From contig OX424555.1 in the NCBI GenBank assembly GCA_949152475.1, positions 94,521,515-94,585,514 of the forward strand: a stretch of DNA of 64,000 nt, in the 5' to 3' direction. A program made the translations under genes and the position numbers. Origin of the DNA: Terebella lapidaria. Taxonomy: Eukaryota; Annelida; Polychaeta; Terebellida; Terebellidae. Every line of letters starts with the position of its first letter. The first letter of the stretch is position 1. Below the pieces are notes generated by a model, which was given only the letters and a program-made list of their open reading frames with translations, had not been told where the DNA came from and searched no databases. This document shows positions 11,068 through 22,680 of the stretch, piece after piece.

Positions 11068-14000
11068 GGAGGGGTGCAGGGGACAGTGAGAGGGGTGGGT
11101 TAGATGCGAGGAACATGAAGAAGTGTCAGGAACGGTTTCCACAAGAGAGCGTGGAGAATAAGTCACACAGAATATGTTAAGTGCATGGGCAGTTGAGTAA
11201 GTGGTGCTGAGACATTGTGTGAAAGAAGATCTGATTTCTTGGATTACATTGTCTGCATTTTAATTAAATGATACTAAGATGGGGTCATTAACAAGTGAAG
11301 AAGAAGCAAGCATTCTGTGCATTGAACTACTCCATGAGTACTTGGTAAGTTGTAATTGAAAACTTGTTGGAGATAATTTAGACAAAATTGTTACCAGGCT
11401 GCTAACAATGGCGATACTTGGTAACTATACTGAACAATATAAATTTGGTACAAATGTCTCTAAAGTTTCAGCAGTTTTTTTTTTTCATATGTTGAGTATT
11501 TAACTAAAAAAAATATACTAGTATAATTTAGAAAAATATAAATTTGGCACTAATGTCTGTGTAGTTTTGGCAGAATTTTTTCATGTGTTGTTTCCCTGCC
11601 GGTGGTTTTGGGAACTTGAATATAAAACTAAAAATATATATATATAAATCATATTTATTAAATTTGGCACAAATGTCTCTAAAGTTTTAGCAGAATTTAT
11701 TTTTCATGTGTTGTTTCCCTGCCGGTCGATTCGGGACTTGAGTTTGCTTTGATGATATACCTTACAACCTTTTCACCGCTATTCCGAAATATTAATGCAG
11801 GACAACCCATATGTACAACCCATAAGTTTTTGAGCTGGGTCTGGGGTCTGGTTATGCCATTGAGGCTGACTTCAATATCAAAATTGCAGGCACTTTGCAT
11901 GGTCACCTCAGAATTTGAAAGCATTTCTGCTGACCCATCCACGGGACTCCATCCGTATCTCATTACTAGTACCCTGGACAAACATGGGTATTAGAATTAA
12001 CTTTTTTATTTTTATGTGAACTTTTTCCCAGTTGGCAATTTTTTTCCGACATGTGACCATGGGAAAAACATGTTGTGAAAATTTTCTCTTTGACCTAAAA
12101 TTTTTTGCGGATTGAATCAGTCTTTTTTATTCTTGTGCTTACACCGAAATGCCTCCAAGGCATCTCTAGGGCTTGACGTCTACTTTTAGCTTTTCCTAGA
12201 GAAATTGTTCAGTCAAGAAATATTTATTGTTGCATTGTTTAGGGCTATCATGACAACAAAGATTTGGCAAAGGTAAGATTCTCTGTTTGCAGGGTACTTT
12301 TCCACCATATTTGAGTGTGTTTGTTGTTGTCCCCAAGTTCCAATATGACACAATAACATAAGGATAGGTTGGAGGGTTCTATGGTTGCTGTTCTTTATTT
12401 TGACTAATACATGTACTCAATACTTTTATAGATGAAAGACATTCAATGCTGTTAGCATCGAATACCATTAAATTGTATAATCAGTGCCAATGTTAGTATC
12501 ATGGCGAGGTATTTTCTAGTGCTAACGCTGATCCCATGTTAAATCAGCTACAATTGCTTTGTGCCTTCACTGGAAATCATACCTCGATCAAGTTCGTTAT
12601 GGACATGTGGATAACATGCTTTACCACTGTCATGTTTCAAAATGAAAATGGACCTTATATGTAGCACCATTTCACATGAATAATATTGGATCAGAGCTCA
12701 TAGTATTAATTAAAACTTTCAGCTCCACACAATCTTGAGTTGCATAAAGTGCAGAATTCAAAAATAACCCTTGCTGAGGTCATATAAATTCCAGTGAATG
12801 ATTTGTACCAAGAAGACATACTGAATTTCTAGGAAAGCCAACTTCGTTTTCATGTCACATCTTGGATCACAGGATAGAAATGACTTATGGTGTGTGCGCT
12901 ATAGAAATTGTTGTGACAATCAAACTCAGTATGTTCAGTGGTGAAAGTTTGATGGCTATTGAAGTTCAGTTAAGTGGAACTCTGCGTGTTAAGTTGGGAG
13001 ATCATTAAAGAGCATGTTGTTGCCATGACAGAAAATTTTGAAGTTTGTAATTTTGCCATAACGCACGATAGTTTTGTTGACATTGTTCATGAGTTATCAT
13101 TTATAGACTGAGAGGCTCATACACACATAGTCTAGTTGGAGAACGTTGAGTACAGGTACCTGCCGAGACATTTGTTGCCAAGGTCACCTGCTGTATTATA
13201 GTGAGTACAGTTTGTGACATATTGTTTTTTGTGGACTCCCAAATGGTCTACATGGTCTACTGACCATGCTTATGACTACAGTACTGATACAGTACTGATT
13301 TCACAAGACCTCACTAGCTGTGTGATTGCTACATGCTAATTGCTAGCCCTTGTGATCATGGTGATTGTGTGTGACTTGATGCTAGCATCAACTCACATGG
13401 TGCGACCAGTGGGTGCAATGCCAATGAATCAGACAATGCATCAGACTCTTTTAATACAGACTCTTTTGATATGAATTGATCTTGAACACTGTATTTGCAC
13501 GTACGATGTACATAATACGGACTGTCTATAAATCACTCGACCATGTGCTTGTGAGCAATCGGTTGATGCTCGCACACATGATGCTAGCATCAAATTGCAT
13601 GACGCTAGGTCAGGCGAAGTTAGGCTAGCAGGTGCTAAATACCAGGTTCAGCGTGCTAGCATTTTGGTGAGGCTTTGTGAAATCGGTACTGTAGCTACGC
13701 AGATTGACTGGGGATAGCATGACTGGTATCAGGCTGTTTTCAGACATCCAGGATGTTGAATTTTCACAAGCCATGGCAATCTTATGATTGATTGTTCAAT
13801 GCTATATAAGCGAAACCAGTATAGCAATGCTGTATATAAAAGAAATCAGCACTGTATAGCATGTACATTATAACTACAATATGTGTTGCATACAAACAAT
13901 AGTACCATCAGCATGATTAGCGTCATATTAGGATCAGTTGTTCACACAAAATAAGATTTCTTTCATATTAGCGCTCATGATTGGATAGGACAGTACAACT

Positions 14001-17000
14001 TACATTTACTGTGTGTATCATACTATAGTTTGACTCAAGATCTTTTGATGAAATAGCTAGTTTGTGATCATGATCGTACAAGTACAGTACATAATATCAT
14101 GATAATACCCGGTAATCGTGTTACAAAATCGTTGACTACTGATGATATTTATCTAATTCCTATTTATTTACTAGTATATTAAAACTGAAGTCGCCGTCAT
14201 TCAACTCTGACCCGCTGTTTTTTCGCGATAATTTGATCAATTTTCAAGATACCTGCATGAACTTTCCACAGCTTTTATAATACTTAGCGGCCTAGTTTGG
14301 TACGAAATTTCAGAAAGATTGGACATTAAACAAAAAAGTTAGCCCACTTGGCCTATGCATGTTAAGAAAACGTCAAAACGTTATCTATATGAATGCTATG
14401 GGGTTGGCAGTGGTACTAGGCCAAATTTCATCAGAAATGTAATAAAGGCCAAATAGGCCAACTTTTTTGTTTACTGTCCAAACTCTTCCAAATTTTACAA
14501 CTAATCAGGCCGTTAAGCATGATGAACGATTTTGGAGTTTCAGAAAGGTAACTTAAAAATTAAGAAATTATCACGAAAAACAGTGGGTCAGAGCTAAATG
14601 ACGCCTACTTTATAAACATAAAACAACCATTTTCACAACATATAATCATCTACATACTGGTTGACTTCATGTTGGTATTAATAGATATATCATGGTATGG
14701 GTCTGGTATATAATATCATGATGTTAACATCACCTGTACCATTTTCTATTTATCTCAACAAATTTTCACCCGAGTTGTGTAGTACTCTGGCAACTTTCAT
14801 CTTGTAACTCACCTCACAAATTGCACAATTGTCTTTCATTCATTTTCCGAAGCAGTGCTGCACAACTATGTATAATGCTAACTCAACAAGTCATATTCCA
14901 TGTAACTATTCTTCACCACCTAGCAATGATAGCATTTTACATGAAGTTATACATTCCAAGCTTGAAATATTTAACTTTTCCAATTTATCACACACATAAA
15001 AATATCAAAGCAAAATCGATATTTCAGAAAGATGATTTGACATTTGTAACTCGGTGTTAAGTCGACTGTTTGCTTATCGTTATTGTCGCTGTTGAGCAGA
15101 AGTTGGCGGAGACGGCCGAGGTTTTGGATGCTCGTGAGCGGAAACTCGTGGAGCTTAGCCGGGAGAACATGGACCTTGTGGAGTCTAACAACATTCTCCG
15201 ACAGTAAGTCCTGAAAAAAATTGATTGCAAGAAGAGTCCTGGAAAAAGTCATGGAAATATAACGTTTTCCTCAACACTTGACACAAGGTCTGGTATGAGG
15301 TATATTCAGACATGTAAATGAATGATTTAATGTTTAGAAGAGTTTATCTGCACTACATATTGTACCAACATATAAACGGGGATACCTACATCAGTCATGT
15401 CGATAGTATGTTACCATATGTCCTACAGGGAGTTAACATTTACAATGTTTGATTTGCAGACAACTGGAGCAGTCCGAAGAAGCGAGAGAGTCTGAAATGA
15501 CAGACTTAAACACGCTAACAGAAGAGTTCACCAAACGTATGGGAGAGGCTGAGTTCAAAATTCAGTCTGTTATTCGGGTATGTAATTAATATTATGCATA
15601 CAGTTATCATCTGTATTATCCAATGCCCTCCAGCAGAAGAAGTTTTGACTGATATTGTCTACTCCTGGTTGAATATTTCCCCAATTATGTATTTATTTCT
15701 GTACCCAGGAGAAGGAACAGATGCGTAAGAAGCTACAGGACACCGAGGCAGAACTCGTCAAGCGGGCTAACGACAAGGCAACCGAGCGAATCATGCGAGA
15801 GAAAGATCAGCAGATAGCAGAACTTCTGGAGGAAGGTACGTAGGGTGTAAAATTCTTGAGGTTTTTACTTGAAGAACGAATTGCAATGTGTTGTTTAAAA
15901 CTCAAACTTTGAATGCTGGAAACTATTTTTGTGAACTGGTTAACATGGTTAATACCAGGAATAATTGCACTGCTTGCAGCAAAATCTTTCATTTGTACGG
16001 ATATCGCTGTTCATGTCTTGGTTGTTTTATGTTCTGTGTGTCATTGCAGGTGAAAAACTGTCCAAACAGCAACTACAGGTCAACAACATCATCAGAAAGC
16101 TTCGTGTCAAGGAGAAAGAAAACGATTCTCTCATCAAATCACAAAAGTAATCATTGATCAGTTGTCATTTTGTCACTAAACGTAGAGTTATGTATTGGGA
16201 TAGTCTGCTATCTATTTCCATGCATGTTTATGTATTTGTTAGGAATAACATGTTTGCTTTTCCCCCAGACAAAAGGTAGAAAACCAGGAGGCTGAGATAG
16301 AAAAGCTTCAGAAGGTGCTGGACAATAAACTGGATAATGAGAAGAAACAAAATGGTAAATTATTTACATTTACAAGTAGTTGGATTCATTGTCTTTAACT
16401 CAGTGATGTGACTGCAGGGTATTGATGTGTGACGGTATAGGAATCATAATATGTATTCAACTGTACTAAAACTGTGTCCGAACGTATGTTCCAGATGCTA
16501 TAACCCAACTCAACAATGCCGTCCTTGTCCAAGAGGCAGAAATCAACAGGCTCAAGGTATCACAGCCTTCACTGTGTTTGCTCATTTTCCTCATCAGAGA
16601 TTATTGAGCTGTGCATGGCCAAAATCAGATTTGCAATTTGCCCACATAGAAAAGATCAGTATGGGATAAACTAAACATGTGTTTAGCCAAAATGTGAAAC
16701 ATTTGTATTTGTATGCACATTTGGGACATGGAGCAATCATGTTCTTTTATCTGGATATGCATGCTGTACTTGCATGGACACTCAGTTTATCTTGTGAAAA
16801 TTTTTTTTTTACCCGAATGCTGCTTATTGAAAGCTCACATACCAGTACAAGCATTTTTCTCATTGACAGAGTGAGCTGGAAGACTCGACAGAACGAGTTA
16901 GAAGTATGCAAGTAGCCTTGGACAACTCCTACAAGTATGTAGACAACGGAAAAAACATTACAGGATTAAAGTGTTACTTTGTGTGTTTTATCTACAACAA

Positions 17001-20000
17001 CTACATATACACAATAAAATGCCATGAATGTGTACAAAATATGAAACATCGACATTGATCGCTGAGATTTTGACCTTGCAGGGAGATCGCCGACCTTCAC
17101 AAGATGAACGTGTCGCGGGCGAGTCAGATGCAGGAAGAGGCCCTCAGTGTCGAGATCAAAGCCAGGAATGATCTACAGGTGGCGCTGGAGCAGTATCAGC
17201 AGCAGGCGCGGCAAGAGCAAGAAACTCTCTTCACTCAGGTATAAGCATGTCAAGTGAATATCCAGAATTTCTCAATTAATTTTGATGACTGGGAATTAAA
17301 GACATTGAATTAAAGACACTGAAACTAAGTCTTGTGGAGACAAGTCATGAAATTGCTCGTCTGACAGCTGCTTGCCTCACTAGCCTTTCATGTGTTTCCA
17401 AGGAATTAGTTTTTCTTTCTGATGGGTGCTCTATTTGTCTCTCGTCCAGATTGAGGATCATCGGCTGAGCATCAATCGCATGGAGAAGGAGCACGGGCGC
17501 CGAGAGGATATCCTCAAACAGGAGATCTCCGACCTCCAACAGGTAAAGATCACTCATTGGCTCATAGTATCTTGTACAACTGAATGTAGTACCATACAGC
17601 CTTGAAAGTAAGTCACATTGTGTGCTCATGTTTGCTGTAATGTTTGTTCTGGCAGCGGTTACAAGATGCTGAGGACAGGAACCAGGATCTGACGCAAAGT
17701 GTCACACAAGGTAAGCTGTACATTTGCCTGGCTAATCAGCTGTTTTCTGATAGGGTGCATAGCCAGCTCTAGCAGGATATTAATAGAATGATGGTATGGT
17801 AATTTGTTTGGTGGAGCCTGATTTCTGTTGTTGTCATTCTTTTCAGCAACAAGACCTTTGTTGCGACAAATTGAGAACTTACAGTCCACGTATGCAGCTC
17901 AAGTCAACTCGTACGAGAAAGTGGAGAAAAATTTGACAGAGAGACTCAGTAAGCAAATGGAATTTTACTGAAATTTAGATAAAAATCAGAGTTTTACATA
18001 TCTACAATGTGCTACAGATATTTGAATATTGAGGAATATACAAGAATTAGGGAATGAAAATTTTTTCCCCGAAAAATGACTTACCTGATACCAGTAAGTT
18101 GTAGTATGACCAAAAACACCTGCCTGTTCATCCGTGTAGCGGAGTCACAGACGAGCCTCGCCCTTGCCCAGGAAAAGGAGCGGACTGCGAAGGACGCACT
18201 GATCGATATCGAGGTCAAGCTGTCGACACTGGAGACGCAGGTTTCCAAGCTACGACAGGAAAAATCTCGCCTCCAGGCCTCGCTCGAGATGGAGCGCGCC
18301 AAACTGGAGGTCCTTGAGGACGCCAAAAACAAGTGAGCCAACCCTGTTGTGAACATTTTTGGAAGTCAGATTCTGAGCACTTCATCATTAAATTCTGATA
18401 TGTATGTGGATGCAGGAATATTGAGAATAAGGTGAAAATCAGTCACCAATTGAGAACGTGGTATTATTCTGTTACAGTGAATCAGCTCAACTGGAGGCTC
18501 TCAGGCATAACTTTGATCATGAAGTGAATGAACTCAGAAAGGAAAAGGTTGGTAATATTACTTCTGTACCAGGTATTCAAGTGTATACATAGTCAAGTGG
18601 CATACTTTACTAGTTTACTAGAAGTCGAGTCTTGCATACAGATAAAATAGGTAATAATCATTACACCATTCAAATCACCAGGTGTTAGCCGAAAATCAAC
18701 TTGAGATGGAAAAGATGAGAGTAGAAGCTGAGAAGAAAAAAGTCTCCATGCTACATGAACAGCTTCGGGAAAAGGTAAAGGAATACTGTGAACCCCACGT
18801 ATAGATCCTGATCATGCTGATACATTGTCATGCAGGATTGATGTGGTTGTCAAATTTTTGCTGTGCTTTTTTGCAGGAGATTCAGTGGGCCCAGGCACGC
18901 AAGGCGAATAGTCCAACTCCAACTGCGTTTTCACGCGAGAACAGCTTCACAGTTGATTTGCCCATTGACTCGCCCATGAATCTGTCACAGGTATGAGAAT
19001 TCACCATCATTAAGAATAATAATTATGTAAAGTTTTTTTTAAAAAAAACAGGATCAAATATACTCAAATTCTTCTGTCTCTTTTACATTATTTAACTGAT
19101 AAAATATTGTGTGTAATGTCATTGTTGAGGTAAGTTTAGGTAACCGACCAATGAGTTATTTTCCCTCCATTTCTGTCAGCACGAGGACGTGTTGGAGAAG
19201 ACGCTACTGCTAGCGACCTCTAACGGTAGTAAGACGAGTCTGTATGAGAGTTTGAGACAGGCCGGCGCCACTACCATCGTGGAGAGTCTCCAGTCCCAGC
19301 TCAAGATGAGAGACGGCGAGATCTTTCAGCTACAGGTAGGATCATGGCAATGGTGGTAGGTTTGAGGATCGTATTAATATTGACAATGATCAAAGTTACA
19401 TTGTTCTGATTTTTCAGACGTTTGTGTAAAGTTACTTTCTCAACTGCACAGCCTACATGCTTTTAATTGTATGTAGCCAGACATTCTGTATGACATGCAC
19501 TTGTGGTTTGTTCGTAGAGCGACATTCAGGAGCTGGAACGTACACGGGAGTCTATGGCCCGCGAGCTTGTGTCACTCTCTAATCAAAACGGACTCCTCGA
19601 GGACCAGGTCAAGGAGTTCCCAGAGTACGAGGCTAAATACAAGGTCAGTCCAATGTTATACCGATACCAATGTTATACCAGGCTAAGTACAAGGTCAGTC
19701 CAAAGTGATGCCAGGCTAAATACAAGGTCAGTCCAAGGTCATACCAGGCTAAAATACAAGGTCATACCAGGCCAATTGCAAGTTAAACCAAGTTAAAAAC
19801 AAGGTCAGTCCGAATTCATACCAGGCTAAATACAAAGTCAGCCCAAGGTCATACCAGGCTATATACAAGGTCATACCAAGCTAAAAACAACGTCAGTCCA
19901 GAGTCATATCAGGCTTAATACAAAGTCAGTCCAACGTCATACCAGGCTAAATACAAGGTCAGTCCAAGGTCATACCAGGCTAAAATACAAGGTCATACCA

Positions 20001-20768
20001 GGCCAATTGCAAGTTAAACCAAGTTAAAAACAAGGTCAGTCCGAAGTCATATCAGGCTTAATACAAAGTCAGTCCAAGGTCATACCAGGCTAAATACAAA
20101 GTCAGTCCAAATTCATACCAAGCTTATTTCAAGGTCAGTCCAAGGTCCTACCAGGTTAAATACAAGGTCAGTCCAAGGTCATACCAGGCTGAATACAAGG
20201 TAAATCCAAGGTCATTCCAGCTATATACAAGGTCAATTCAAAATACAATATCAGTCCAAAGTCATACGAAACTAAATACAATGTAATATCAGGCTCAATA
20301 TAAGGGCTTACGAGGCTGAATGTGAGTTCGGTTCAAGGTTAATGCATGCAACATATAACAGAATGAGGTCAGTCCAAGGCCATGCCAGGCTCAATACAAA
20401 GTCATACCAGGCTACATACAAGATCAATTTAAGGTCATAGATGTTTGATATTAGGTATATATATGTTGTTACAGGACCTGGACCAGCGTTACCAGGCTCT
20501 GCTGCAGATGTACGGGGAGAAGGTGGAGGAGGCTGAGGAGCTGAGACTGGATCTACAGGACATTAAGGACATGTACAAGGCTCAGGTCAGTCAGCCAAAT
20601 ATCTCTTCCCAAAGTCACTGGGGTGTATAACGCATAATTATATCAGGATCATCCATATCAACTCGCGATGTTGCTGTTGGGACATGCAGTATCTGTATGA
20701 AATGTTACCAAAGACAACTGTCGCTTCACAATGTTTTGCAGATAAACGAGTTATTGAAGAACCAATGA
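5159..20768 (+). CDS. TMF1: TMF1: TATA element modulatory factor 1 (ARA160), Golgi golgin, spliced
   Basis: TMF1 is a long coiled-coil golgin that binds Rab6 and captures vesicles at the Golgi. Identity comes from both ends. The N-terminus MSWWNQVSVSNIASEALKKA leads into a KIDKVLDIQ motif, and the C-terminal TMF_TATA_bd domain has LDQRYQALLQMYGEKVEEAE. Exons whose phases all agree: 5159-5258, 5855-8047, 8143-8183, 8629-8790, (11279-11344, 12243-12272 tentative), 15100-15203, 15460-15577, 15709-15835, 16050-16146, 16269-16354, 16495-16556, 16870-16934, 17082-17238, 17450-17542, 17656-17710, 17847-17948, 18140-18332, 18478-18547, 18682-18774, 18877-18990, 19180-19335, 19518-19643, 20475-20585, 20742-20768. 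This gives about 1,515 residues, against 1,093 in human; the excess is in the Ser/Thr/Glu-rich disordered exon 2. Exon 2 may start at 5858 instead (adjacent CAG acceptors), and the donor at 8790 (GTTCGC) is weak. Confidence 0.93.
5379..5710. mobile_element. hAT-type MITE with perfect 8-bp target duplication
   Basis: The 332-bp insert begins TAGGGCTGG and ends CCAGCCCTA. It is flanked on both sides by TTTTAAAC (5371-5378 and 5711-5718), an exact 8-bp target site duplication as made by hAT transposases. It has no coding capacity. The interior is AT-rich with TATCGATA-type palindromes. It sits in TMF1 intron 1, well away from both splice sites. Confidence 0.85.
9841..9920 (+). mobile_element. 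Helentron-like 3' terminus (relic)
   Basis: About 80 bp aligns with the 3' ends of the elements at 28230-31043 and 53301-56153: GGGCAACA, then GAGGGATACACC, then GCGACCGGA, then the terminal CTAG followed by TT. The stem-loop is degraded. No matching 5' end is visible nearby, so this is probably a truncated or old copy. It lies in a TMF1 intron. Confidence 0.6.
10957..11078 (+). repeat. G-quadruplex-like tract and (GT)n-(G)n low-complexity run
   Basis: At 10957-10974 there are four G-runs (GGGTAGGGTAGGGTGGGG) that satisfy the G-quadruplex pattern. At 11036-11069 a (GT)n run passes into an uninterrupted G homopolymer of about 20 bases, followed by further G-runs. Both are on the TMF1 coding strand, inside an intron. 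Confidence 0.8.
11279..11344 (+). CDS. TMF1: tentative TMF1 exon (22 codons)
   Basis: An open 66-base segment encoding MGSLTSEEEASILCIELLHE plus two residues lies between an AG (TACTAAG) and a consensus GTAAGT donor. It is phase 0 at both ends, so it fits between the phase-0 exons at 8629-8790 and 15100-15203. The acidic composition suits the start of the coiled coil. The polypyrimidine tract is poor, so it could be alternatively used or false. Confidence 0.45.
11440..11745 (+). repeat. three degenerate ~110-bp tandem repeats
   Basis: Three imperfect copies of a unit containing ATATAAATTTGGCAC, AATGTCT, AAAGTTT(T)AGCAG and TTTTTCATGTGTTG start near 11440, 11535 and 11655. The last two also share TTTCCCTGCCGGT. 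The array is intronic and has no coding potential. Confidence 0.6.
12243..12272 (+). CDS. TMF1: tentative TMF1 micro-exon (10 codons)
   Basis: GTTTAG precedes a 30-base open segment encoding GYHDNKDLAK, followed by the donor GTAAGA. It is phase 0 on both sides, so it would join the neighbouring exons in frame. Evidence is limited to splice signals and frame; it is too short for a homology argument. Confidence 0.35.
14187..14611. mobile_element. foldback/MITE-like element with long imperfect inverted repeats
   Basis: The two halves are reverse complements for much of their length. CGTCATT-CAACTCTGACCCGC near 14195-14215 pairs with GTGGGTCAGAGCTAAATGACG near 14583-14603. Internal blocks also pair, including AACAAAAAAGTTAGCCCACTTGGCC against GGCCAAATAGGCCAACTTTTTTG. 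The arms are about 170 bp each around a short centre. There is no ORF, and I could not define a target duplication. It lies in a TMF1 intron about 490 bp before the coiled-coil exon at 15100. Confidence 0.65.
19644..20440 (+). repeat. intronic minisatellite (~33-bp unit) derived from the upstream exon/donor junction
   Basis: About two dozen degenerate copies of a unit built from CATACCAGGCTAAATACAAG and GTCAGTCCAAG fill most of the penultimate TMF1 intron. The last bases of the preceding exon (GAGGCTAAATACAAG, ending 19643) plus the donor GTCAGTCC are themselves one unit. The array therefore looks like amplification of the 5' splice junction. Eight exact AAGGTCAGTCC strings occur, one of them being the real donor. 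Confidence 0.88.
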
Positions 20769-22196
20769 CAATGGCCAGGTCACACCTAGGGAATGGAACA
20801 GAATTCCAGACTGCCTTCCAAACCAACTGTGATGTAACATGTGCTACCAGGCGGTAACTCAGAACACTGAGAGACTTCAAACAGCTGACTTCAGATCCGG
20901 CACAACAGTTGCTAGCTGTGACATTTGCCATTCAGACATTATTGCATGGGGAAACTGCAATCCAATTTCAGAACACCAGCGTAAATTTATTGTGTAGGAG
21001 CATATAATCATGATACCCTTGGCTATTTGGCTACCCTTGGCTAAAAGCCTATTTGCCATGTCTCATGTAGGCTTGTATGTTTTGTGGTGAGATACACGTG
21101 TGCCTGTATGGGGGGCATCAGCACCCGACGCAGTATTTCACATCAGTGCTTTCAATTGTTGTAACATTAATGTTTATCATCTCCAACACAATTGAATACA
21201 TGTCCTGCTAATATTGATTTAGCTATCGCAAACATGACAAAGGCCATGTGGAAAGATCTCTGAGCTTTATACATGTATGTGTATTGCATATGAATAGTAT
21301 GGTTTGTCATAATGCGCCTATAAAATTTGTCCATCAATATTTTAAATGGTTAGGAGACCAATAGTGACTGCATGTACATGTGGGTGCCTTTCATCATGTT
21401 CATTGTACTGTACATATTATTGAAGATTTCCAACATCTGTACATTTCCATTCATTAATACAGTATGTATGATACAATAATGTACCAAAGGTGGGCAAATG
21501 TTTATTGTACCAATACTTGGCATTTGGGGAATAACACAAAATGCAAACATAATTACTGGGGTAGACACTGGGTGTCAATGAAGCTGTTATTGTAATTTTT
21601 GTGGCAAACTGTTACGACGCGTTACCAATCGGGCCTGTGAAAATATTGCTACTTAAACAATTGTTCTGCATGTGTTGATCTTGCATGTGGTTGTATGTAT
21701 AAAAGGGTTTCTGAATCGAGGCATCAGACCTTGGTGTTTGCCTGGGGACTGTAAGGTCTTCGTTTGCTTCTGTGATATATTTTGGAGGAAAACATATTTT
21801 TTTGTAAATTTGCTGGTACATGTAATTGTTTTGAATATGTAGATACTGAGGACAGTTATTGGCAAATTGTGTGAATGAGAACCTCGATACTTGATGATTG
21901 TGTTCTCATGTTTTTGTTATATCCCAGACATCTAGTGTGATATTGAATGACTGTGCGAGTTGTATCAAAGGTGAAAAATTGTAAGAATTTCAAGTGGGTT
22001 CATCAGGCATGAATATACCAGGGTTTGTAATCACTCTGTGTATGTCATTTAACCAGTTGAAGCCTTGTCTCATAAATATGGTTCAGTGAATTGTATATAA
22101 ACGATCAATACTTCAATAGTGTTGCATCGGCAACGGTGGCTATTACTATGTAACAAACCACGAGATCATTCCCTCGCTGTACATATTTTATCCATG
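20769..22196 (+). other. TMF1 3' UTR / downstream region
   Basis: This begins after the TGA at 20766-20768. I see no canonical AATAAA between the stop and the DIRS insertion at 22197. The nearest ones are inside the DIRS left end (about 22223) and past it at 28051. The true 3' end of the transcript is therefore uncertain. Open frames are short and random-looking. Confidence 0.5.
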
Positions 22197-22215
22197 TATT
22201 TATGTCCACACTTTG

Positions 22216-22440
22216 ACCTCTATAATAAACACTTTTGGGTAATCTTACCTGGCTTTCAAATAAGAGGGTAATCGTGCCATTAAGATTTTTTAATGGCAAA
22301 CTCTCTAAACTGGTCGTTCTATGCCCCCCAGACCTCAGTCGTTCATAACGGTTTCTTGACGAAACCGGACTGAGTCAGTGGTCTCTTTGAAAGATTTCTT
22401 GACGAAACTGTTCCACCGGAACCGCCATTACCTTTGTCCC
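22216..22440 (+). repeat. DIRS left inverted terminal repeat
   Basis: ACCTCTATAATAAACAC through CCTTTGTCCC is the reverse complement of 27675-27899 with almost no differences by eye (for example TTACC versus TTAAC near the inner end). It contains an AATAAA string on the + strand at about 22223. Confidence 0.93.
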
Positions 22441-22680
22441 TGCTTTTGGCGGCAAGACAAAGGCTCTTACTTCTAGGCTTTCAATTGGAGTTTATCTTCG
22501 TTTTCGTGGATTACGATCGTTTTCCTACGGATTTTCTTCACTGTTTTAGCGTACTTCGTACAGCTACAGTAGTTTAGAGTACTTTTAGTCTAGTTTTTCT
22601 TGAGGAAGTGGTAAATCCTCATCGGATAGTTAGCTTCCTCCATTATCGCCCGTACCCTTCTTATGTTGGAATTTTCCAGA

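Larger units (their letters stand above)
8791..15099 (+). other. long TMF1 intronic stretch holding two tentative small exons
   Basis: This interval separates the disordered N-terminal exons from the coiled-coil exons. I find two small exon candidates, a Helentron 3' end, G-rich tracts, a degenerate tandem repeat and a foldback element, each listed separately. The rest (for example 8990-9840 and 12300-14180) is AT-rich and shows nothing I recognise, apart from the short palindrome TGATGCTAGCATCA at about 13378 and a near copy at about 13580. Confidence 0.6.

Noticed and set aside
19644..20440. Regular ~33-bp repeats resembling a CRISPR array
   Set aside because: Units are contiguous and degenerate with no unique spacers, lie in a spliced animal gene, and derive from the exon junction.
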